Source: an uncultured Pseudobdellovibrionaceae bacterium (GTDB lineage Bacteria > Bdellovibrionota > Bdellovibrionia > Bdellovibrionales > JAMPXM01). Taken from it: a DNA stretch of 6,799 nt. Where the stretch lies: NCBI GenBank assembly GCA_934277865.1, contig CAKQVW010000156.1:1-6799 (forward strand). Direction: 5' to 3'. Position numbers and translations under genes: made by a program. Below are positions 6,396 through 6,799 of this stretch, piece after piece (the stretch's first letter is position 1; the number at the start of each line of letters is the position of its first letter). Below the pieces are notes generated by a model. It was not told the origin of the DNA and ran no database searches. It saw nothing but the letters and a program-made list of their open reading frames with translations.

Positions 6396-6799
6396 TGGAA
6401 AAACGCAAAGGGACGATCTACATCATTTCAGACGGAACGGGCGAAACGGCCGCAACGATGATTCGTGCGGCGCTGGTGCAGTACCTCGATGCCGAGATCA
6501 ATATTGTTCGGTCAAAAAACGTGCGAACCGAATCTCAGGTGGAGAGTGTGATTGCCGACGCGTTTGAAAACCAGGGCATCATCATTCATACAGTTGTCAG
6601 TCCCCAGCTGAAGCAGGTGATTCAAGAACAGTCGGCCGCCAAAGGCCTTCTCAGTGTGGATCTGATTGGGCCGTTGCTGCAGACGCTTGACGAGTACTTT
6701 GGTGGGGCTCCGGGCCAGCGAAGTGTTGGCATTCTTCGCATGGTGGACGATCGCTACTTCAAACGAATTGAAGCGATTGAATACACGGTGAAGCATGAC
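6395..6799 (+). CDS. ppsR: PEP synthase / pyruvate phosphate dikinase regulatory protein (DUF299), 3'-truncated
   Basis: The first 135 codons of a protein usually about 270-280 aa long are present; the frame is open to the window edge. The family consists of bifunctional serine/threonine kinase and Pi-dependent pyrophosphorylases that inactivate and reactivate PEP synthase or PPDK by reversible, ADP-dependent phosphorylation of a Thr near the catalytic His. Recognition rests on the N-terminal IYIISDGTGETA (residues 8-19), VDLIGPLLQTLDEYFGG (about 88-104), and DDRYFKRIEAIEYTVKHD at the edge, which continues in the family into a conserved Asp-Asp-Gly. The nucleotide-binding P-loop lies beyond the window and is not seen. 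ATG 6395 overlaps the preceding stop by one base, and GGAG at 6380-6383 is a plausible Shine-Dalgarno 11 nt upstream. Whether the partner is PpsA or PPDK cannot be told from here. Outside this context the symbol ppsR also names an unrelated photosynthesis repressor. Confidence 0.9.
   Translation, partial: MEKRKGTIYIISDGTGETAATMIRAALVQYLDAEINIVRSKNVRTESQVESVIADAFENQGIIIHTVVSPQLKQVIQEQSAAKGLLSVDLIGPLLQTLDEYFGGAPGQRSVGILRMVDDRYFKRIEAIEYTVKHD

Overview
The window reads as ordinary, densely packed chromosome from a Gram-negative bacterium. A signal-peptide-bearing beta-barrel-like protein ending in Phe implies an outer membrane. By eye the G+C is in the low-to-mid 50s %. The style of the hypothetical proteins and of the RsmB subtype recalls the Bdellovibrionota and former Deltaproteobacteria, but that placement is an impression, not a search result. 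I see no mobile element, CRISPR array, tRNA or rRNA.

Layout. (1) Positions 2-1543, + strand: the 3' part of a polytopic membrane protein of a GT-C-like type; its start lies left of the window. (2) 1607-2506, +: a complete LysR-family regulator. (3) 2503-3978, -: an RsmB/NOP-family rRNA cytosine-5 methyltransferase, converging on the LysR gene so tightly that both stop codons are read from one CTAG. (4) 3938-4777, -: a secreted, probably outer-membrane beta-barrel protein, upstream of and overlapping the methyltransferase gene. (5) From 4879 to the right edge, +: a compact operon of nusB, a 135-aa protein of unknown function, a 230-aa protein of unknown function, and the 5' half of a PEP synthase / pyruvate phosphate dikinase regulatory protein (DUF299/PPSR family) that runs off the window.

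How the genes fit together. The OMP and nusB genes diverge from a region of about 100 bp. It holds a good sigma70-like promoter for nusB, placed so that transcription would begin at or next to the nusB ATG, giving a leaderless or nearly leaderless message. Two RNA-biology genes (rsmB-like and nusB) flank the OMP gene. The nusB operon is joined by a 9-nt gap in the same frame, a 37-nt (or 25-nt) overlap and a 1-nt TGATG overlap, which suggests coupled translation. The two unknown proteins between nusB and the PEP synthase/PPDK regulator are the least explained part of the window. Nothing seen amounts to a demonstrably new biological system; the findings are modest and mostly architectural.
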